From Phycisphaerales bacterium (GTDB taxonomy: Bacteria; Planctomycetota; Phycisphaerae; Sedimentisphaerales; Anaerobacaceae), in assembly GCA_003170415.1 (NCBI GenBank), contig PMZJ01000027.1, positions 1 to 64,000 on the forward strand: DNA of 64,000 nt, in the 5' to 3' direction. The stretch's first letter is position 1. Each line of letters opens with the position of its first letter. Positions 8,116-18,314 of this stretch are shown here, piece after piece. The translations under genes and the position numbers were made by a program. The notes under the pieces were generated by a model that did no database searches, had not been told where the DNA came from, and was given only the letters and a program-made list of their open reading frames with translations.

Positions 8116-10226
8116 TTGTTCGGTTCGCCGGATTGTTTTTGTATTTTGGATAACTGCCATTCGCACTTGTCGGTATAGGTCTTGCCGTCGCGGGTTGCGG
8201 ATGCCTCGATTGTATTGAGGCCGGGTTTGAGGCGGATGTCGAACCATTTGAATACGCGACTTGTTTCCGTCTTGCCGCCGAGGGATTGGCCGTTAACTTT
8301 CAACTCGACCGAATCACAGTTTGAATAAACCTTCACCATCGTATTCGGGTCCGTTCGCTCGGTGAAGCGACGGCTGGTGATATACACAACCGGCTCGGCT
8401 GACCACTTTGCTTTGTAAAAATAAAAGGCGTCTTTGGGGGTTTTTCTGTCTGCGGTAATAAGCCCCTTGTCATTAATGCCCTGTGTGCCCCCTTCGTTTC
8501 GGCCGGCTGAGCCAAAATCAAACATCGCCCACGCGAAAGTGGCCCAAAGATAGGGCCTCGCTTCCATCGCGGCGTAATTTTCCTCGTGGACAATCGCCTG
8601 CCATTCTTCCGGGTGCCATTTGCCTCCCGGCGACGGTGCTTTTTTCATATTCTGCTCGTGCTGCTTAATATTCGCCCCTGCCCCGTATTCGCTCATACCA
8701 ATCGGCTTATCATTGGCGTCTTTTTTGTATTTATCCAGGAGCTGGTTCATCTGAGGCGGGCTTCCGTAATACCACCCGGGATACAGATTCCACGTAATCA
8801 AATCGGCTATCGCACGCAAGCCCGGCCATTTGCCGCTTGGCTCATTGGAGGCAGCTGTTGTGAGCCGGGTCGGGTCTTCCTGTTTTGCAAGGGCATTCAG
8901 TTGGGTTATTAACGGCCTCGGGTCATCACATTTGCCTGAATTGCCAAGCTCGTTGTATAAACTCCAGAAAAAAATTGACGGGTGGTTATATTTCTGGCGG
9001 ATAAGCTCCGTTAACTGCTGCTTTGCATTTTCCGCAAAAGCAGGAGTGTCATATACCTGATTAACCAAAGGAATTTCGGCCCAGGCGACAAGGCCGGCTT
9101 TGTCGCAAAGCGAATAGAAATAATCTGCGTGCGGATAATGCGCCAGCCGGACGCAAGTAGCGCCGATTTCGAGAATCAGGTTCGCGTCCTCATCCTGGTC
9201 TGCGTAACTGATTGCCCATCCCTTGCCGGGTCTATCCTGATGACGGCAGACACCGTGCAGCGGATACGACTCTCCGTTGAGGAAGAAGCCCTTGTTAGCA
9301 TCAACGCTGTAGTAACGCAATCCTATCTGCTCAGTCACCTCATCGACCACTTTGTTGCCATCGCAAACCAACTCGACTTTAACCTGATACAGGTACGGGT
9401 CTTTGCGGCCATTCCACAAATGCGGATTGGCAATCTGTAACTGATCATTTAAACTTACCGTTTTCCCGGCACCAATCTCTACTGCGTTCCCTATTTTTCT
9501 TATCACTGAAAAAACGCCATTAGCATCACCATAGAAAACCGACAGTATTGCGGAAACAGGTTTGTCGAGTCCGTTGGAAACCTTTGCCTCAACGTCAACT
9601 ATCGCCTCTTCTTTGCTGATTGAAGTCTGCTTCATATAAACGCCGTCGGAAGCGTAATCGAGCGGCGTTATGCAGACGGGATTTTTAACAATCAGCCAGA
9701 CGTGGCGATAAATGCCGCCATAGATATTGAAATCGCCGCTCAAAGGAGGCACGTCTTCAAAATGTGAATTATCAACGCGAACCGCCAGAATATTATCCCC
9801 GTCCCAACGAATGTGAGACGTAAGCTCATAGCAGAACGCGGTAAATCCGCCGCGATGCCGGCCGAGGCGCACGCCATTGAAATACACATCGGCGACCAAA
9901 CTCGCCGCCTCGAAGTGAATAAAAACTCGTTTATCTTTCCCTTCGACTCCGCTCAGGGCAGGTGCTGTTTCAGGTATAGCCAGTTTTATCCTATACCAAG
10001 CGGGGCCGCGATAATAGTCAGGGCCGGCGAGAGTGTCTTTGTCGTTCCAGGTATGGGGCAGCATCACCTGCGACCATTTCGAATCGTCAAAAGCAACCGT
10101 TTCGGCGCCATTAACGTCGGCTCTTATGAACTTCCAGCCGTCGGTAACGGGTATCATCTGTGAGGTTTGTCCGTTGGCGAGGGCAGCGGCTGCCATCACG
10201 ACTAATGAGCTTATTCTTCCGTTCAT
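8112..10226 (-). CDS. Glycoside hydrolase family 2 protein (beta-galactosidase/glucuronidase-like)
   Basis: Secreted retaining glycosidase of 704 residues. A signal peptide (residues 1 to about 19, ending near ANGQ) is followed by a jelly-roll sugar-binding domain (GWKFIRADVNG...LPHTWN), an Ig-like domain, and the TIM barrel from about residue 300 (FFLNGESYPLHGVCRHQD). The acid/base glutamate lies in FFWSLYNELG and the nucleophile glutamate in IGMSEYG. A C-terminal Ig-like domain (MVKVYSNCDSVELKVNG) is present. The exact substrate within GH2 is not certain. Residues 90-96 (ALSGVEG) derive from a palindromic repeat inserted in frame. The gene ends tail-to-tail with the small membrane gene. Confidence 0.92.
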   Translation of the reverse strand: MNGRISSLVVMAAAALANGQTSQMIPVTDGWKFIRADVNGAETVAFDDSKWSQVMLPHTWNDKDTLAGPDYYRGPAWYRIKLAIPETAPALSGVEGKDKRVFIHFEAASLVADVYFNGVRLGRHRGGFTAFCYELTSHIRWDGDNILAVRVDNSHFEDVPPLSGDFNIYGGIYRHVWLIVKNPVCITPLDYASDGVYMKQTSISKEEAIVDVEAKVSNGLDKPVSAILSVFYGDANGVFSVIRKIGNAVEIGAGKTVSLNDQLQIANPHLWNGRKDPYLYQVKVELVCDGNKVVDEVTEQIGLRYYSVDANKGFFLNGESYPLHGVCRHQDRPGKGWAISYADQDEDANLILEIGATCVRLAHYPHADYFYSLCDKAGLVAWAEIPLVNQVYDTPAFAENAKQQLTELIRQKYNHPSIFFWSLYNELGNSGKCDDPRPLITQLNALAKQEDPTRLTTAASNEPSGKWPGLRAIADLITWNLYPGWYYGSPPQMNQLLDKYKKDANDKPIGMSEYGAGANIKQHEQNMKKAPSPGGKWHPEEWQAIVHEENYAAMEARPYLWATFAWAMFDFGSAGRNEGGTQGINDKGLITADRKTPKDAFYFYKAKWSAEPVVYITSRRFTERTDPNTMVKVYSNCDSVELKVNGQSLGGKTETSRVFKWFDIRLKPGLNTIEASATRDGKTYTDKCEWQLSKIQKQSGEPNN
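9939..9958 (-). repeat. CCCTTCGA...CTCAGGG palindrome inside the GH2 gene
   Basis: CCCTTCGACTCCGCTCAGGG is an imperfect palindrome that codes ALSGVEG on the minus strand. A related copy lies in frame in ogt (26347-26368). It sits in a surface loop of the N-terminal domain, judged from sequence only. Confidence 0.7.
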
Positions 10227-10258
10227 TCTATATGCCCTTTAAATAAATCCGCCGTGAT

Positions 10259-12256
10259 TTAGTACACGCGAATAGGCAATATAACGAAAGGCACGCCCTG
10301 GTGGTATAATTTCCTTTGCAGTGCAAATACGATATGGTTGTGAAGCAGGCGGTGGACGAACGAATCTTTTTCAAAGACAAGCTGTCCGCCGAAGAACATC
10401 GCCGCGGGGAATCGCTCAATAATCTTCGGAGTGATTTTCATAACCTCGTCAATTACATCGACGCCGATTTCGGAAATGCCCTCCGAATAAAACCCGTTTC
10501 TTTTCATAAGATTCACATAACGGTTCACCTCGTCTTTGGCCTGCGATTCGAGATTGCCAACCTCCTGCGCGCCTTTGAAATTACCGACATCTATGACGCC
10601 GACCTGGACGAAGATGAAATTCTTAAAGACGCCGCCGAATAACCGCATAACGTTGAACAGTGTGTGCAGTCCCATCCCGTTGAATCCGCTGACAAGCAAT
10701 ACCGCCGTTCTTGCGCTGGGGTCAAACTTCGGCTCGACAACCGGCGCGGCCGTGTTTGACAGGAGACCGGCATCGGAGAACTCCGGCTTGGTAACAAGGT
10801 TATCGAGCCGGCCAAGAAGCATCCGGACGCTGTTGTAATGCCGTTTTATGAGAATCGCCAGGACAACCAACGTGCCTGTTATCAGCAGCGTTATCCATCC
10901 GCCCTCAAAGAACTTGAATATAACCATCATCGCGAGAATAGAGGCGGTCAGAACAAGCCCTACTCCGTTAATAAACAACTTTCTGCGCCAGCCCCTTACG
11001 GCAAAACGGTCATTCCACCAATGCCGAACCATACCAAGCTGGGACAGGGCAAAAGTGATGAAGACGTTGATACTATAAAGAACAACGAGGAACCTGACTG
11101 AGCCCTTGGAGAGAATCATTATCACAAGGGACAAACCACCCATAATCAGGATTCCCTTCTGGATTACCAGCCGGTCGCTAAGGGCTGAGAACCTTGTGGG
11201 GAACCATCTGTCGAGAGACATATTCGCCAGCACCCTGGGGCCATCCAGAAATCCGGTCTGGGCGGCAACAAACAGAAGCGTCGCCTCCGACACAAGCGCA
11301 ACAAATATGAAAATGACAGAGTAATTCATCTTCCAGCCCTGTGTAGCCCGTTCAAAAAAAATCGCGTTTAATGTCTTGCCGGGTTCAGATGTCACCCCGT
11401 AAATCAGATACCCAAGCGCCAATCCGAGAACCATAAAGGCAAGCGAACCTGCCATATATCGCATCGTATGCCTGGCGGTTTCTGCTCTCGGCTCCCTTAG
11501 AACCGGGATGCCATTACTCACGGCCTCAATTCCGGTATATGTGCCGGCACCCATGCTGTATGAACGCACTATCAGAAAAATCATCCCCCAGAAACCAACT
11601 TCAGAAATGCTGCTGTGCACGTCGGTGCCGGTGGAAGCCGCAATCCCTTTCAGCGCCGGCAGGTGCGTAAATACCGCGTAGAGAATTATGAAAACGTGAG
11701 TAACCAGAAACGCCAGAAATATTGGGACTAACGGCAATATCGACTCTTTGACCCCTCTCATATTCAGTAATATCAAAAGCAAAACAATGCACACCGCGAA
11801 GCCGAGGCGGTATGACTGCCATTTCAAAGGAAGCAAACTGTATAGAGCATCAGCGCCGCTGGCGATTGAAACGGTGATTGTCAGGACATAGTCGATTAGT
11901 AGTGCGCAGCCGGAGAGCATTCCCAAACCGGGTGATAATAATTTGCTTGCGACGAGATATCCGCCGCCGCCCGTGGGGAAAAGTTGAACTATTTGTGAGT
12001 AACTTGCGCTGATGACGAAAATCGTAAACGCCGACGCTGCAGCAACAAAAATCGCCAGATACGGATGATGCCCCAGCACCAAGAACGCTTCCTGCGGACC
12101 GTAACAGGAAGATGACAGGCCATCGGCACCCAATCCAACCCAGGCAAAAAACGCAATAAGCGAAAGTTTGTGGAAAATCCGCGTATCCCGAGGGCTGCGG
12201 GATTTGCCTATTAACAGATTTTTCAGTTTCTGCCCTACTGTCGGTTCTGGCTGCAT
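10259..12256 (-). CDS. APC-superfamily amino acid permease
   Basis: Inner-membrane transporter of about 665 residues with roughly twelve membrane segments in the first 460, beginning LSLIAFFAWVGLGADGLSSS with the conserved glycine-rich first helix of APC permeases. A soluble C-terminal region of about 180 residues follows (TAVLLVSGFNGMGLHTLFNV onward), as in long APC proteins with a cytoplasmic regulatory domain. The ATG at 12256 is chosen because GAGG precedes it by 5 nt; a TTG one codon upstream is too close. Substrate unknown; similarity to amino acid/polyamine and potassium-uptake permeases leaves both open. It is transcribed away from the aldo/keto reductase gene. Confidence 0.88.
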   Translation of the reverse strand: MQPEPTVGQKLKNLLIGKSRSPRDTRIFHKLSLIAFFAWVGLGADGLSSSCYGPQEAFLVLGHHPYLAIFVAAASAFTIFVISASYSQIVQLFPTGGGGYLVASKLLSPGLGMLSGCALLIDYVLTITVSIASGADALYSLLPLKWQSYRLGFAVCIVLLLILLNMRGVKESILPLVPIFLAFLVTHVFIILYAVFTHLPALKGIAASTGTDVHSSISEVGFWGMIFLIVRSYSMGAGTYTGIEAVSNGIPVLREPRAETARHTMRYMAGSLAFMVLGLALGYLIYGVTSEPGKTLNAIFFERATQGWKMNYSVIFIFVALVSEATLLFVAAQTGFLDGPRVLANMSLDRWFPTRFSALSDRLVIQKGILIMGGLSLVIMILSKGSVRFLVVLYSINVFITFALSQLGMVRHWWNDRFAVRGWRRKLFINGVGLVLTASILAMMVIFKFFEGGWITLLITGTLVVLAILIKRHYNSVRMLLGRLDNLVTKPEFSDAGLLSNTAAPVVEPKFDPSARTAVLLVSGFNGMGLHTLFNVMRLFGGVFKNFIFVQVGVIDVGNFKGAQEVGNLESQAKDEVNRYVNLMKRNGFYSEGISEIGVDVIDEVMKITPKIIERFPAAMFFGGQLVFEKDSFVHRLLHNHIVFALQRKLYHQGVPFVILPIRVY

Positions 12257-12392
12257 CAAAACCTCGTTTTTCTGATATTGTTACGCCGTGCCACAAACGA
12301 TGACCCTGAAAGTTTGTAAGTATAACCGATTTGGCCGCCAATTCCAGTCAAGAACGGCCCTCAGAAACATTCCGAAAAACTCACCAACAGTG

Positions 12393-12421
12393 TTGCTAAA
12401 CGTGCCCTTCGGCAATATCCT
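12393..12421 (+). promoter_or_regulatory. Candidate promoter for the aldo/keto reductase-purB-pyrE run
   Basis: TTGCTA (12393-12398), 17 bp, TATCCT (12416-12421), with the reductase ATG 34 bp downstream. The -35 is a partial match. Confidence 0.45.
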
Positions 12422-12454
12422 ATTACCGGAATACTTTAATTTAGGAGTTTGATT

Positions 12455-13423
12455 ATGCGCACAAGGCGACTGGGTAATACGGATTTGGAGTTGACCGTCG
12501 TTGGATTAGGCACCTGGGCCATGGGCGGCCCCTGGCAATACGGCTGGGGCCCGCAGGATGAAAACGAGGCGATAGCCGCAATCTTGAAGGCCATCGACCT
12601 TGGTATAAACTGGATTGATACGGCAGCAATTTACGGCTGCGGACATTCCGAAGAACTGCTCGGCATAGCGCTGAAGCAAACCAGGACCAGACCCATTATC
12701 GCAACTAAATGCAGTTTGCTGTGGAATGATAAAAGAGAAAAGGTTAACTGCCTCAAGGCGGAAAGCATCCGCAAAGAATGTGAGGACAGTTTGAAACGCC
12801 TCGGTATTGAAACAATCGACCTTTATCAAATGCACTGGCCCGACCCGGAGATTGACCTCGAAGAGGGCTGGGGAGAAATGGCCCGGCTGCAAAAGCAGGG
12901 CAAAGTCAGATACATCGGGGTATGCAATTACAATACGGTCCAGCTCGACCGAATTCGCAAAATCGCGCCGGTTACTTCTTTGCAGCCGCCATACAGTATG
13001 ATTCGCAGGGGAGTTGAGGCAGAATTGTTACGCTATTGCGCAAAAAATAATATCGGCGTGGTCGCTTACAGCCCGATGCAGCGAGGACTGCTGACGGGTA
13101 AATTCAGCAAAAAATACCTTGCGACGCTTGCGCCGGATGACCATCGGCTCAAAAGCGGCGATTACCAGGAGCCGGAATTTTCCGCGACGCTTGCACTTAT
13201 CGATAAACTAAGACCAATCGCCGAGAGAAACAAAAAGACCCTGGCCCAGTTAGCTATCGCCTGGGTACTTCGCAGGCCTGAAGTAACCGCGGCAATCGTC
13301 GGCGCCCGAAAACCATCCCAAATCGCCGAAACCGCACCCGCCGGCGACTGGATACTGGCCAAAAACGATATAGCCGAAATCGAAAAATTACTCGCTGAAC
13401 GAGAAAATAAATTAGCCAAATAA
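12455..13423 (+). CDS. Aldo/keto reductase
   Basis: NAD(P)H-dependent oxidoreductase with a TIM-barrel fold, about 322 residues. Catalytic tetrad visible: Asp in IDTAAIYGCG, the Tyr of that motif, Lys in IIATKCSLLW and His in LYQMHWPDP. The C-terminal segment AAIVGARKPSQIAE binds the cofactor phosphate in this family. The ATG at 12455 has AGGAG 7 nt before it; the TTG two codons upstream is too close to that site. It starts a four-gene plus-strand run with purB 12 nt downstream. The substrate is not predictable, but sugar-type aldehydes are common for this subfamily. Confidence 0.93.
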   Translation: MRTRRLGNTDLELTVVGLGTWAMGGPWQYGWGPQDENEAIAAILKAIDLGINWIDTAAIYGCGHSEELLGIALKQTRTRPIIATKCSLLWNDKREKVNCLKAESIRKECEDSLKRLGIETIDLYQMHWPDPEIDLEEGWGEMARLQKQGKVRYIGVCNYNTVQLDRIRKIAPVTSLQPPYSMIRRGVEAELLRYCAKNNIGVVAYSPMQRGLLTGKFSKKYLATLAPDDHRLKSGDYQEPEFSATLALIDKLRPIAERNKKTLAQLAIAWVLRRPEVTAAIVGARKPSQIAETAPAGDWILAKNDIAEIEKLLAERENKLAK

Positions 13424-13435
13424 AAAGGATTGAAA

Positions 13436-14869
13436 ATGGCAGAGAACACAAGCATTTATACAAGTCCGCTGGTGGAGAGAAACGCGTCGAAGGAAATGGC
13501 TGAATTATTCGGGCCGCAAAAGAAATTCGGCACGTGGCGGCGAATATGGCTTGAGCTGGCAAAGGCGGAAAAAAAGCTCGGCCTAAAAATCAGTCAGGCG
13601 CAAATCGCTGAAATGGCGAGGCATCTTGACGACATCAACTTCAAGAAGGCCGCGGAATACGAAAAGAAAGTTCGCCACGACGTAATGGCACACATTCACA
13701 CATTCGCCGAAGCGGCACCGAAGGCGGCGCCGATAATTCACCTGGGCGCGACGAGCTGCGATATAGCCGACAACGCTGATTTGATTATTATTCGCGAGGG
13801 TTTGCAAATCACCACGGGCAAAGTTGCCGCTGTAATAAATCTGCTGGCGCGATTCGCAAAAAAATATAAGTCGATGCCGACGCTTGGCTTCACGCATTAT
13901 CAGCCCGCGCAATTGACCACCGTGGGAAAACGCGCGACGCTATGGTGCTATGAATTCGCGATGGACCTCAATGAGGTTGAACATCGATTAGACACGCTTC
14001 CCTTCAGGGGCATCAAAGGCACAACGGGCACGCAGGCGTCATTCCTCGCCTTATTCGACGGCAACCAGAGCAAGGTTGACCGGCTCGACAAAATGGTCGC
14101 CGCGGCATTCGGTTTCAAAAATATATGCGCCGTTACGGGCCAGACGTATCAGCGGAAAATCGATACGCTGGCAATAAACGCCCTTGCCTCAATCGCCCAA
14201 TCCGCCCAGAAGCTCTGCACAGACCTGCGATTGCTGGCAAACCTAAAAGAAATCGAAGAGCCATTTGAAAAATCTCAGGTTGGTTCATCCGCTATGGCAT
14301 ACAAGCGCAACCCGATGCGGTGCGAAAGAGTTACGGCATTATCAAGGTTCGTCCTGTCGTTAGCGACAAGCCCCGCGATGACCGCCTCGCAGCAATGGTT
14401 TGAACGCACATTAGACGATTCCGCCAACCGACGACTCGTTATACCGGAGGCATTTTTGGCGGTGGATGGTATCCTCGAAATACTGACCAATGTATTAGAT
14501 GGCCTTGTCGTTTATCCGAGAGTTATCGCTTCACACGTCGCAGCGGAACTGCCATTTATGGCAACGGAAAATATTCTTATGGCGGCGGTCAAGGCGGGCG
14601 GCCACAGGCAGGTAATCCACGAAAAAATCAGACAGCACTCGCACGAGGCGGCCGCACAGGTAAAACAGCTTGGCGAATCTAATGACTTAATCGACCGACT
14701 GAAAGCCGACGTCGCATTTGCGAAGGTTGATTTTGCCAAGGTGCTGAACCCGAAGGATTATGTCGGCCTCGCTCCCCATCAGGTCGATAAGTTCGTAAGA
14801 GAAATCGTAACGCCGGCGATAAGAAAATACAAACAGCAAATAAACCGAAAAGTTGACCTCCACGTATAA
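13436..14869 (+). CDS. purB: Adenylosuccinate lyase
   Basis: Catalyses two fumarate-releasing steps of purine synthesis (SAICAR to AICAR, adenylosuccinate to AMP); cytoplasmic tetramer. The 478 residues match the eukaryote-like length class. The family signature is [17 protein letters not shown] (about 280-296), and the catalytic-site segments TSCDIADNA and GFTHYQPAQ are present. An ATG with AAGGA upstream defines the start. It is followed 12 nt later by pyrE, pairing purine and pyrimidine synthesis in one transcript. Confidence 0.97.
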   Translation: MAENTSIYTSPLVERNASKEMAELFGPQKKFGTWRRIWLELAKAEKKLGLKISQAQIAEMARHLDDINFKKAAEYEKKVRHDVMAHIHTFAEAAPKAAPIIHLGATSCDIADNADLIIIREGLQITTGKVAAVINLLARFAKKYKSMPTLGFTHYQPAQLTTVGKRATLWCYEFAMDLNEVEHRLDTLPFRGIKGTTGTQASFLALFDGNQSKVDRLDKMVAAAFGFKNICAVTGQTYQRKIDTLAINALASIAQSAQKLCTDLRLLANLKEIEEPFEKSQVGSSAMAYKRNPMRCERVTALSRFVLSLATSPAMTASQQWFERTLDDSANRRLVIPEAFLAVDGILEILTNVLDGLVVYPRVIASHVAAELPFMATENILMAAVKAGGHRQVIHEKIRQHSHEAAAQVKQLGESNDLIDRLKADVAFAKVDFAKVLNPKDYVGLAPHQVDKFVREIVTPAIRKYKQQINRKVDLHV

Positions 14870-14881
14870 AGGAATCGCAAA

Positions 14882-15406
14882 GTGACCAGAAGCGAACTCA
14901 TCAAGCGTGTAAAAGAAACGGCGTATCTCGAAGGCGACTTTGTTCTGAGAAGCGGGAAACGAAGTAAATACTATCTCGATAAATATCTATTCGAGACCTG
15001 CCCGGATATACTCAGGGCGCTCGGCAAAGAATTCGCCAAGCACATCGGCAACGACGTTACGCTGATAGCCGGCGCGGAACTCGGCGGCGTTGCTCTTGCG
15101 GCTGCGGCGGCAATGGAGACAGGCAAAAACTGGGTCATCATCCGAAACAGCAAAAAGGACTATGGCACGGGAAAACTAATTGAGGGCGTCCTGAAACAAG
15201 GCGACGTTGTGCTGCTCGTTGAGGACATCGCCACAACGGGAGGACAGGTGCTTGAGGCAGCGAAAGTAATTACCGAGGCGGGGGCAAAGGTGAAAAAAAT
15301 CGTCGCCGTTATCGACCGCAAACAAGGCGCGGGCGAAAACATAACCTCCGCCGGATACAAGTTCGAGTCGCTGTTGACCAAAGACGATTTAGGTATCAAA
15401 GATTAG
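14882..15406 (+). CDS. pyrE: Orotate phosphoribosyltransferase
   Basis: Forms orotidine 5'-phosphate from orotate and PRPP in pyrimidine synthesis. The 174 residues include the PRPP-binding motif VVLLVEDIATTGGQ and the early SGKRSKYYLDK segment that contacts orotate/PRPP. The start is GTG at 14882 with AAAGGA 7 nt upstream. It sits between purB and an exported hydrolase gene. Confidence 0.95.
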   Translation: MTRSELIKRVKETAYLEGDFVLRSGKRSKYYLDKYLFETCPDILRALGKEFAKHIGNDVTLIAGAELGGVALAAAAAMETGKNWVIIRNSKKDYGTGKLIEGVLKQGDVVLLVEDIATTGGQVLEAAKVITEAGAKVKKIVAVIDRKQGAGENITSAGYKFESLLTKDDLGIKD

Positions 15407-15425
15407 TAATTTTAGGAGAATTGAA

Positions 15426-16229
15426 ATGGCTGACAAAATTTCAGGAGTGAATTTTCAAGACCGGCGGGATTTTCTCAAAAAGACCGCACTTGCGGCGACA
15501 GCTGGATTGACTGCATCTTCCCTTCTTTCATCTTCCGGCTGTTCAGCGACAGAATCAGCCGGCGCGGGGACATATCGCCTGACGGAAACAAACAAGGTTG
15601 TTCTGTTTCAGGGCGATTCAATCACCGACTGGGGAAGGACACGGAGCAAAGAGAATGTACCCAACGATTCACAGTGCCTCGGGTCCGGCTACGTGCTGCT
15701 GACCGCGGGCGCGATACTCGATGAATACTCAAAAATCAGGCCGGTTATATACAACCGCGGAATCAGCGGAAACAAGGTCTTCCAGCTCGCCGAACGGTGG
15801 GACAAAGATTGTATCGCCTTAAAACCGGATTTGCTCAGTATTCTCGTGGGCGTCAATGATTACTGGCATACGCTGAACCAGGGGTATAAAGGAACACTCG
15901 AAACTTATCAAAACGATTATCGCGCCCTGCTTGAGAGAACGAAAAAGGCATTGCCCAGCGTAACATTTGTCATCTGCGAGCCGTTTGTTCTCAAGTGCGG
16001 CTCGGTGAATCAGCAATGGTTTCCCGCTTTTGACGGCTATCGCGCCGCCGCGAAAAAAGTTGCAGCCGAATTCAAAACGATTTTTGTGCCGTTCCAGTCG
16101 GCGTTCGACGAGGCCGTGAAAAACGCGCCGCCCCAGTATTGGGTAATAGACGGCGTTCATCCTACCGTGGCAGGAACACATCTTATGGCGAAAACATGGC
16201 TCAAAACGGTCTTCGGAATAAAAACGTAA
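15426..16229 (+). CDS. Exported SGNH/GDSL hydrolase
   Basis: Esterase/lipase-like hydrolase of about 267 residues. The N terminus has a twin-arginine signal (DRRDFLKK, then a hydrophobic stretch) and a possible lipobox ending SSGC near residue 38, so Tat export and perhaps lipidation are likely. Catalytic blocks: GDSITDWG (Ser), LVGVNDYW (the block III Asn) and DGVHPTVAG (Asp and His). Such enzymes often remove acetyl groups from plant or algal polysaccharides, which fits the nearby glycosidases; that role is inferred. It ends 15 bp from the convergent TPR gene. Confidence 0.9.
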   Translation: MADKISGVNFQDRRDFLKKTALAATAGLTASSLLSSSGCSATESAGAGTYRLTETNKVVLFQGDSITDWGRTRSKENVPNDSQCLGSGYVLLTAGAILDEYSKIRPVIYNRGISGNKVFQLAERWDKDCIALKPDLLSILVGVNDYWHTLNQGYKGTLETYQNDYRALLERTKKALPSVTFVICEPFVLKCGSVNQQWFPAFDGYRAAAKKVAAEFKTIFVPFQSAFDEAVKNAPPQYWVIDGVHPTVAGTHLMAKTWLKTVFGIKT

Positions 16230-16244
16230 AGCATTTCTCTGTTT

Positions 16245-18302
16245 TTATTGCTTAGGCGAACCGCCTTTTTGCGCAGCACGGATTTTTTCCAAACCTATCC
16301 GGGCATTTTTGTCGGCAGGGTCAATTTTAAGCGCCTGTTCGTATGTAGCTATCGCTTCCTCAATCTTACCAGTTTGTATAAGCACTATCGCCAGCATGTC
16401 GTATGCCCTGACATAATCCGGCATCACCCGAATTGCCGCTCGGTACTCCGCAATCGCTTTTTCCGGCATATTCTGCGCAAAATACGCATTGCCCAGATTG
16501 TAGCGGGCCTTGGCGTTGTCCGGTTTCAACTGAATCGACTTTGCGTAACACTCCATCGCCCTGCTCAACCGGCCCTTTTGCGTCCAGGCAATGCCGAGGT
16601 TGCAGTACGTCGTGGAATCCGCTTTGATTTTGACCACCTGCTCCAGCTCCGTTATCGCCTCATCGAGACGGTTCATCTGCAACAAAGCTATCGCAAGCTC
16701 GCCTCGCAATACTGTATTTTCCGGGTGGTATTTTAATCCCTCTCGATACGAATCTAACGCAAGTCCGGTTTCGCCTTTAATAATCCTTGTCGATGCCAGA
16801 GCTATGCAAGTATCGGGATCGCCCGGCTTACCCTCCAAAACACGGTTGTAGTATTCAATCGCCTCGTCAGTCCTGCCAAGCAAAACAAGCATATTGCCGA
16901 TATTGTAAAACGTTCGAATATCGGTCGGCTCAAACCTCAGGGCCTCCTTAAACTCGCGCAAGGCCGCTTCGGCATTACCCTTTCCCGCAAAACCGATACC
17001 CAGGTATTCCCGCACGACAACATTATCAGGGGTTACGGCGGCACAATGCGTAAACAGCGACATTGTGTCCCGCCAGCAGCCGGCCTGCACAAACGTCATT
17101 ACCCCAAGAACACCAAGAATGGCTGCCCCGATAACGCCCGCTATTGCTTGCCTTAACCGCCGTTGCGCCACAATGTCCCCCGCCAGCCAGGCGAGCATAA
17201 TGAAAATACCAGTAAGTGGTATATAGGTGTACCTGTCCGCCATCGCCTGGGCGCCCACCTGCACAAACCCGATGACGGGCAGTAATGTCCCCAGGTACCA
17301 AAGCCAGCCGACGAGCAGATAGCGACGTCGCCACAGCAATATGACAACGATTGTAATCGCCAGCAAAAGCGCAAATGCCGCAGCGACCTTCCAGCCGACA
17401 AGCTGGTTTACGGGATAAGGATAAAAAACCGCCAGGTCAACAGGCCAAAACGTTTTTATTAAGTATTGGCAATATGAAACCAGGGAGTTGCCTATTCGCT
17501 GGCCCAACGGCACTACGCTTATTTTTGCTACTGACCCGCCGCTTTTTTGTGCGACAACGGTGACAACGCACACCAATACAGACATAATAGCCAGGGGCAG
17601 CTTCTCAAGCAGCAGCCGACCGACCGCAAAACCGTTTTTTTTCTCTTCGGGCCAAAGACGTTTCAAAGGCCAGTAATCCATAAGCAAAAGCACAAGGGGC
17701 AATGTTACCAGCATCGATTTTGCCATCAGGCCAAGGGCAAAAGTTACGCAGACCGTGATATACCGCCCAGCCGTCCGCCGCTCCACATACCGCGCGTACG
17801 CGAGCATCGTCAGCATCCAAAACAGTGTGCTGAGAACGTCTTTTCGCTCAGTCACCCAGGCAACGGATTCAACGTGCAGGGGATGCAGACCAAACAGCGC
17901 AGCCACAAAAAAGCTCAGCCACAGCGACTTCGAATATCGTTTCAACACCCAAAACAGCAGGACTGTGTTGACGATATGAAGCGCGACGTTGACTAAATGA
18001 AAGCCCCCCGCCCCAATTCCGAAAACGCTCCTGTCCAGCATCAGGGACAGCCACACGAGCGGAATCCAGTTGCCCGCGTGCATCGTGGTAAAGGCCCATT
18101 TAACGCCGTCCAGGGTCAATCCCGCCAGCACCTGCGGATTCCGGGTCACATAAAACGGGTCATCATAATCAACAAAATCAAAACCGCCGACCCGCACATA
18201 CACAGCAGCAACACCGGCACTCAAAAGCAGACAAAGCCCCAAAACAAGCCGCTTGCGGCGATCCCCCCAAATCGTCTTCGTCCAGAAAATCACCGATTTC
18301 AT
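16245..18302 (-). CDS. TMTC-like membrane protein with C-terminal TPR repeats (copy 2)
   Basis: About 685 residues: roughly eleven membrane segments in the first 420, then five or more tetratricopeptide repeats (for example MECYAKSIQLKPDNAKARYN). The luminal-type motif FDFVDYDDPFYVTRNP and the downstream HPLHVESVAWVTERKDVLS are typical of TMTC/DUF1736 glycosyltransferase-like proteins, which are related to protein O-mannosyltransferases. It is a tandem paralogue of the upstream gene, with the same opening ETIWEDRQKR/KTIWGDRRKR. The ATG at 18302 has GGAG 6 nt before it. It probably glycosylates exported proteins or polymers; this is inferred from the family. Confidence 0.85.
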   Translation of the reverse strand: MKSVIFWTKTIWGDRRKRLVLGLCLLLSAGVAAVYVRVGGFDFVDYDDPFYVTRNPQVLAGLTLDGVKWAFTTMHAGNWIPLVWLSLMLDRSVFGIGAGGFHLVNVALHIVNTVLLFWVLKRYSKSLWLSFFVAALFGLHPLHVESVAWVTERKDVLSTLFWMLTMLAYARYVERRTAGRYITVCVTFALGLMAKSMLVTLPLVLLLMDYWPLKRLWPEEKKNGFAVGRLLLEKLPLAIMSVLVCVVTVVAQKSGGSVAKISVVPLGQRIGNSLVSYCQYLIKTFWPVDLAVFYPYPVNQLVGWKVAAAFALLLAITIVVILLWRRRYLLVGWLWYLGTLLPVIGFVQVGAQAMADRYTYIPLTGIFIMLAWLAGDIVAQRRLRQAIAGVIGAAILGVLGVMTFVQAGCWRDTMSLFTHCAAVTPDNVVVREYLGIGFAGKGNAEAALREFKEALRFEPTDIRTFYNIGNMLVLLGRTDEAIEYYNRVLEGKPGDPDTCIALASTRIIKGETGLALDSYREGLKYHPENTVLRGELAIALLQMNRLDEAITELEQVVKIKADSTTYCNLGIAWTQKGRLSRAMECYAKSIQLKPDNAKARYNLGNAYFAQNMPEKAIAEYRAAIRVMPDYVRAYDMLAIVLIQTGKIEEAIATYEQALKIDPADKNARIGLEKIRAAQKGGSPKQ

Positions 18303-18314
18303 CAAATTCTCCGA